64,000 bases of DNA from Streptomyces sp. NRRL F-6492 (lineage in GTDB: Bacteria; Actinomycetota; Actinomycetes; Streptomycetales; Streptomycetaceae). The notes under the pieces were generated by a model. It saw only the letters and a list, made by a program, of their open reading frames with translations. It had not been told where the DNA came from and ran no database searches. The translations under genes were made by a program, and so were the position numbers. Every line of letters starts with the position of its first letter. Position 1 is the stretch's first letter. This document shows positions 60,317-64,000 of the stretch, piece by piece. The DNA is taken from contig NZ_LGEG01000255.1 in the NCBI RefSeq assembly GCF_001280125.1, positions 62,001 to 126,000 on the forward strand, given 5' to 3'.

Positions 60317-61643
60317 GAGCTGTCACCATCTGGTCGCGCATCGGGCCGCCGCCGATGAGGGCGGCGAGGCGTTCGAGGTCGGGGGTGAGGCCGGTGCCGT
60401 CGTAGGCCCAGTGGGCGAGGACGAGGGTGGTCGGGGAGGTCGGAGGGGTGTGGCGGCGGTGCCAGGCGGCTCGGGCGGCCTGGAGGGCGCCGAGGGTGGT
60501 TGAGTAGGCGCGGGTCTTGGTGGAGAAGTGGCCGCGGAAGCCGAGCATGTGGGCCCACTTGCGCAGGTTCAGGTGCTTGAGGTCGTCGCGCGCGCCGAGG
60601 GCCCAGGCGGTGCGGATCATGCGGGCGGCATGCTCGGGCACGGAATCAAATCAGAGGTCGGTGATCCTCTTCAGCCGGTGGTCGAGGGTGCCGGTCGCGG
60701 CTTCGGTGCCCTTGGCGACGTATCCAGCGACCTTGCCCTCGGTGATCGTGGTCCCGGCCTGGAAGGCTGTGGACCAGATGATCCTGGTGTCGATCTGCTG
60801 GCCGAAGGTGAAGGAGTGGGCGCGTCCGTTGATCTCGGGTCCGTCGATGTGGGCGCGGGTGGCAGCGAGCCGGATGGCGTCGGCCAGGAGTTCGGGGGTG
60901 GCCCAGGCGGGTGGTGGGGTGTAGGGGCCTGCGGGGCCGTCGAGGCGGATCACGGCGTGGAAGTGGATCAGTCCGCGCTGCTGGTACTCGGCGACCTTGG
61001 CGTACGAGACCCGGACGACCTTAGAGAGCAGGCGTTGCGGGACACCGGAAACGGCGCCGATGGTGCGGCGCAGGTGGAGCATGAAGCGGGCCCACAGGGC
61101 CGGGGCGTGGGCGTTCCACAGCACCGCGCCGGTGTAGTCATACCACTCGGGGGCGAGCGGCGTGCCAAGGCGCGGGTCGTCCTTGGCGTGGGTGCGTCCG
61201 CAGCGGCAGCGGGCGGAGCCGCCCACGCGTCGCCCGTGGACGGGGCCGTACGAGGGCGCGGTGAGGGTGGCGAAGATGCGGGGGTGGGTGGTGACCTGTT
61301 CGGGGATATTCTTGCCGCCGCGCAGGCCGGCGGCGATGAGGTGGTAGGTGTCCTGGCGGTAGAGCTCGGCGCAGAAGGGGCAGCGGGTGGTGCGGCGGTT
61401 GCCGCAGCGGACCAGAAGGTGCCCGGCGGGCAGTTCCTTGGATTTCAGTTCGCGCAGGATCTCGCCGGTGAAGGCATCGATCTCGGTGCGCTGGCCTTCG
61501 AGCCGGATCGGCTGGGCGCACCCGCCGAGCGAGGTCAGCTGTCGGACCAGGCCGAGCAGGTCGCGGTACCCGGTGAACGTGGGCAGCGCGGCCGTGGCGG
61601 TTTCGGGGCGGGGGATTGTGGAGGTGGGGTCGTGCGGTGGCAT
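60309..61643 (-). pseudogene. AICE replication initiator (RepSA-like) with one in-frame UGA
   Basis: From ATG 61643: RDLLGLVRQLTSLGGCAQPIRLEGQ, CGNRRTTRCPFCAELYRQDTYHLI (Cys pairs, zinc-type), FATLTAPSYGPVHGRR, CRCGRTHAKDDPRLGTPLAPEWYDYTGAVLWNAHAPALWARF, and the rolling-circle motif GLIHFHAVIRLDG (HxH metal), up to LDHRLKRITDL. TGA stops it at 60653-60651. The same frame then continues without break: FDSVPEHAARMIRTAWALGARDDLKHLNLRKWAHMLGFRGHFSTKTRAYSTTLGALQAARAAWHRR to TGA 60311-60309. The two parts together match the RepSA length (~445 codons). It is a nonsense mutation unless the UGA is read through. Confidence 0.88.
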
Positions 61644-61779
61644 GCTGGCGGGACCTCTCTGCGCTGCGGCAAACGCGTGCGCCGTGGATGGATGGGAGGG
61701 AGGCCCCGGCAGGGACGAGGGTTTGGCGACTACACGCCCTTGCCGGGGATCACTGCGAAGCGGAACCAGGAGGCGGCGG

Positions 61780-63108
61780 TCACGCGGCCTTGTCCAGATC
61801 GAAGCGGTCGGGCAGGTCTCTGACCTTGAGCCCTTCGGCGCACATCAGGTCGTTGATCTGCCAGCAGGCTTCGGTGGGCAGGTAGACCGAGCGCAGCCGG
61901 ACGGGGCTGCGCATGTCGCCGACGGAGGCGATGGACACGCCTTGGGGCATGGTGCGGTCGGCGGCGGTGATGTCCAGTTCCCGGCCGTCGGGGAAGAGGT
62001 GTAGGAAGTCCTCGACGGTGTCGACGCGGTGGCAGATCCGGGCGGACAGGTTGGTGCGTACGGCGGTGGTGAGCACGTCCGCGGAGGGCTTCTGGGTGAG
62101 CAGCCACAACCGGATGCCGAACTTGACGCCCTGGCTGGCGATGGCCAGCAGCTCGGCCTCGAAGCGTTCGCGGGCCTTGCGGTCCGGGTGTCGGGTGTAG
62201 TTCGCCACTTCGTCGATCACCACGAGCAGCAGTGGCAGCTTGGGGCTGAACTCGGTGATGCGGTCGGTGCTGCCGGACCAGAACAACCGCTCCCGGTGCT
62301 GCATCTCCTCGCGCACCCAGCGCAGGATCTCGGTGGGTTCGTCTGGGTAGATGGCGTCGGAGACCTTGTAGGCGGTACGCCATCAGGGTGCGACCGCACC
62401 GAGGTTGGGGTCGATCACGATCAGACGCACGTCCCGCATCAGCGAGGCATAGGCGAGCAGCGTGTTGACGGTGATCGATTTGCCGGAGCGGGTGAGGCCG
62501 GCGACGAGGGCGTGGGCGGAGTAGGCGAGGTTGAGCACGATGGGGGTGCCGTCCTCGTCCCAGCCGAGCAGTACGTCATCGGTGGAGACGAACTGCCCCG
62601 GTCGGCAGGCGGGGGAGCCGTCCGGGCCGAGGAGTGGTGAGCGGATCACCGCCTCCAACGGCTCACGCCGGAAGCCGCGCGCGACGATCACTCCGGGCTT
62701 GGGCTGACTGATCCGGATGCGACGCATCCCCCAGGCGTCACACAGGCCCTCGCTGGCGTCCTGCCAGGCGCTCAGCCCGATCTGCGGTAGGGCATCGGCG
62801 GTGACGGTGACGCCGAAGGCGTCGGCGCGAGTGCGCAGGCACGGCACCAGCACGCGCGGCTTGGCGGGTTGCTCCTGGGGTCCGTACTGCTGGAGCACGG
62901 TGGGAGTGGCGTCCTTGACTGCCAGGCCGAGCATCGGAGCGAGCCGCTTACAACCCCACCGCAGCCGCCGCGCCTGCCGCAGGCTGACCCGGGTCTCGGC
63001 ATCGGCCCGGTACCAGCGGGCGAAGCAGTACCCGGCCCAGCCCAGCAGCCCGAACACGCCGAGACCAACCACGGCCAGGAGCGCGAGCCCGAGGGGGTTG
63101 TCGGTCAT
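61780..63108 (-). pseudogene. AICE transfer protein TraSA (FtsK/SpoIIIE-like) with one in-frame UGA
   Basis: ATG 63108 overlaps the pra stop. N-terminal membrane helix (LALLAVVGLGVFGLLGWAGYCFARWY), then a motor domain: FGVTVTADALPQIGLSAWQDASEGL, SAHALVAGLTRSGKSITVNTLLAY (Walker A), VRLIVIDPNLGAVAP. TGA at 62385-62383 replaces the first Trp of an expected PWWRTAYKVSD. The frame goes on: WRTAYKVSDAIYPDEPTEILRWVREEMQHRERLFW, PLLLVVIDEVANYTRHPDRKARERFEAELLAIASQG (Walker B), LWLLTQKPSADVL, TNLSARICHRVDT, ending DRFDLDKAA. FtsK-type Tra pumps double-stranded DNA between mycelia. As written only a 241-residue stub is made. The 136-nt gap to rep holds no gene. Confidence 0.9.
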
Positions 63109-63443
63109 CAGGCGCCCGCCTTGGCGGTGACGGCGTCGGCGCGCAGGGAGATGCCGTGGCGGTCCTTGCCGTTGATCTCGTTCTCCCAGGCCGACGCGAC
63201 AAGCCCGGTGAAGACGACCGGCAGGCCGACCTTCAGTCCCTTGCCGAGACCCGGCTCCGGGACCTTCACGGTGATCACTTCGGCGCGGCCGTTGAAGGCG
63301 AACATCACGTCCACCAGGTGCAGGTGGGCGCCGGTGGCCCGGTCGATCGAGGGCTGCTGGCCTTCGCGGTCCTTGAAGTGCGGCCGCGACTCGGAGGCCA
63401 GGATCAGCATGGCCTGGGACTGGTCGATGGGCATGGTCTTCAC
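63108..63443 (-). CDS. Pra-like activator of AICE replication, integration and excision
   Basis: The 111-residue product (GTG 63443 with GGAGG 7 nt upstream): KTMPIDQSQAMLILASESRPHFKDREGQQPSIDRATGAHLHLVDVMFAFNGRAEVITVKVPEPGLGKGLKVGLPVVFTGLVASAWENEINGKDRHGISLRADAVT. This pattern matches the pSAM2 Pra family (also called SpdA-like in some annotations). Pra switches on rep, xis and int. It is repressed by KorSA, whose homologue is the divergent gene at 63665. Its stop overlaps tra by TGATG. An open frame continues upstream to 63521 but lacks a ribosome-binding site. Confidence 0.82.
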   Translation of the reverse strand: MKTMPIDQSQAMLILASESRPHFKDREGQQPSIDRATGAHLHLVDVMFAFNGRAEVITVKVPEPGLGKGLKVGLPVVFTGLVASAWENEINGKDRHGISLRADAVTAKAGA

Positions 63444-63511
63444 GGCAAACCTCCAGGTAGAGGGGTGCGAGTCACTCGTGTGGGTGATCGCGTGCCGCAA
63501 CCATACATTCG

Positions 63512-63566
63512 GTCCATCCAAAGTCCATTCCTATTGAGTTCCATCCGTTCTTGGGGTGGTCCATCC
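63512..63566. promoter_or_regulatory. Cluster of TCCATCC repeats between pra and the GntR gene, candidate KorSA operator
   Basis: GTCCATCC-type octamers stand at 63512, 63522 (one mismatch), 63538 (GTTCCATCC) and 63559, spaced 10, 16 and 21 nt. The 221-nt divergent region also carries gtacattc/attgagttcc AT-rich parts fit for promoters. Repeats in front of both genes suit a GntR repressor. Confidence 0.5.
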
Positions 63567-63664
63567 ATTAGGCGGCTACTCTGGCCCCGTGAGGCCGCTG
63601 AGCTGGTGAAACACGACAGTCAGCGGGCGGCCTGCGGCTGGTGGAATCGGACTGGGACCAGGGA

Positions 63665-64000
63665 TGGACATGGCTGCTGCTGACGAAGCGCGCTTGACGT
63701 TCGAACGCATCGCGGACGACCTGCGGCAGCAGATCCGGGACGGCGAACTGCGGCCCGGCCAGCTCCTGCCGACGCAGAGCCAGCTCATGCAGACCTATAA
63801 GGCATCGAGCCTGACCGTACAGAAGGCGATCCGGCTGCTCAGGAACGAGGGCTGGGTCATCGCCCGCCAGGGGCGCGGCACCTTCGTCACGCGCTCGGCC
63901 GACTTCGAGGACGCCTTCGGAAAGGTCGCCGGCGATCTCCAGCAGCAGATCTACTCCGGCGCTCTGGTGCCTGGCGCCAGGCTTCCCACGCGCGAGATTC
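63665..64000 (+). CDS. GntR-family regulator, KorSA-like (3' end beyond window)
   Basis: ATG 63665 (or 63671, same frame) opens MDMAAADEARLTFERIADDLRQQIRDGELRPGQLLPTQSQLMQTYKASSLTVQKAIRLLRNEGWVIARQGRGTFVTRSAD, a textbook GntR winged helix. A second unit follows: FEDAFGKVAGDLQQQIYSGALVPGARLPTREI, very similar to the first helix pair, and the window ends there. Such duplicated GntR HTHs occur in AICE regulators. By position it is the KorSA counterpart that represses pra and keeps the element quiet. Incomplete here; at least 112 codons. Confidence 0.85.

Larger units (their letters stand above)
56700..64000 (-). mobile_element. Decaying actinomycete integrative and conjugative element (AICE, pSAM2-like), right end outside window
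   Basis: Six genes in standard AICE order read on the minus strand (regulator on plus): korSA-like GntR (63665), pra (63443-63108), FtsK-like tra, rep, xis, int. Single overlaps (TGATG, 8 nt, ATGA) link them. int is nearest to the presumed attachment site on the left, as usual. The element begins right after the Rhs immunity gene. tra, rep and int each have an in-frame UGA, and int is further broken, so the element should be unable to excise or transfer. Boundaries are inferred; att sites are not identified. Confidence 0.8.

Noticed and set aside
59890..62385. UGA decoded as tryptophan (alternative code) in the AICE
   Set aside because: All chromosomal genes here use TGA as the ordinary stop, and int carries further lesions (lost start, IS). 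Decay is the simpler reading; readthrough stays only as a test.

Overview
The window is chromosomal DNA of a Streptomyces (or very close relative). It has very high GC, GTG/TTG starts and overlapping ATGA/GTGA junctions. It carries a tRNA-Leu with anticodon UAA (bldA), a c-di-AMP (ydaO-type) riboswitch in front of an Rpf gene, and a gene order typical of the conserved Streptomyces core (hut genes, cbs, bldA, ndh, ppx-DUF501-divIC-eno, rpf, mazG).

Layout. 1-971: end of an unknown gene, a VOC protein and a small gene with an apparent frameshift. 1051-6618 (minus): histidine-utilisation operon hutU - M20 amidohydrolase - hutF - hutI, with translationally coupled junctions. 6816-8748: a divergent DAP-decarboxylase-like enzyme and an SRPBCC protein. 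8910-11114: an operon of three roadblock-type proteins and a PATAN-like protein. 11137-17765: RpiR regulator, cystathionine beta-synthase, SGNH hydrolase, thiolase and two unknowns. 17879-20419: BI-1 and DUF2079 membrane proteins. 20649-20733: bldA. 21122-25866: MacB-type ABC exporter and a cyclopropane synthase-like methyltransferase. 26034-31228: NDH-2 behind a Rex-type operator, then ppx, DUF501, divIC and enolase. 31599-33875: two resuscitation-promoting-factor/LysM cell wall hydrolases. 33970-43620: P450, MazG, SurA-like lipoprotein, a GT2/YfhO pair, VanZ-like, two GNATs and a PadR/HAAS pair.

From 43712 the window becomes accessory. Two secreted VCBS/FG-GAP proteins lie next to a divergent 2331-residue Rhs protein. 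That protein ends in a Hint autoprotease domain and a HYD1-type ADP-ribosyltransferase toxin, followed directly by a small immunity-like gene (56312-56593).

From about 56700 to the right edge lies an actinomycete integrative and conjugative element (AICE, pSAM2-like): korSA-like GntR regulator, pra, FtsK-like tra, rep, xis and int. It is decaying. tra, rep and int each carry one in-frame UGA, int has also lost an in-frame start, and its 3' end is split by two adjacent IS5-family elements at a TTA target. One IS carries an extra passenger gene, and its transposase contains a TTA leucine codon, tying it in principle to bldA.
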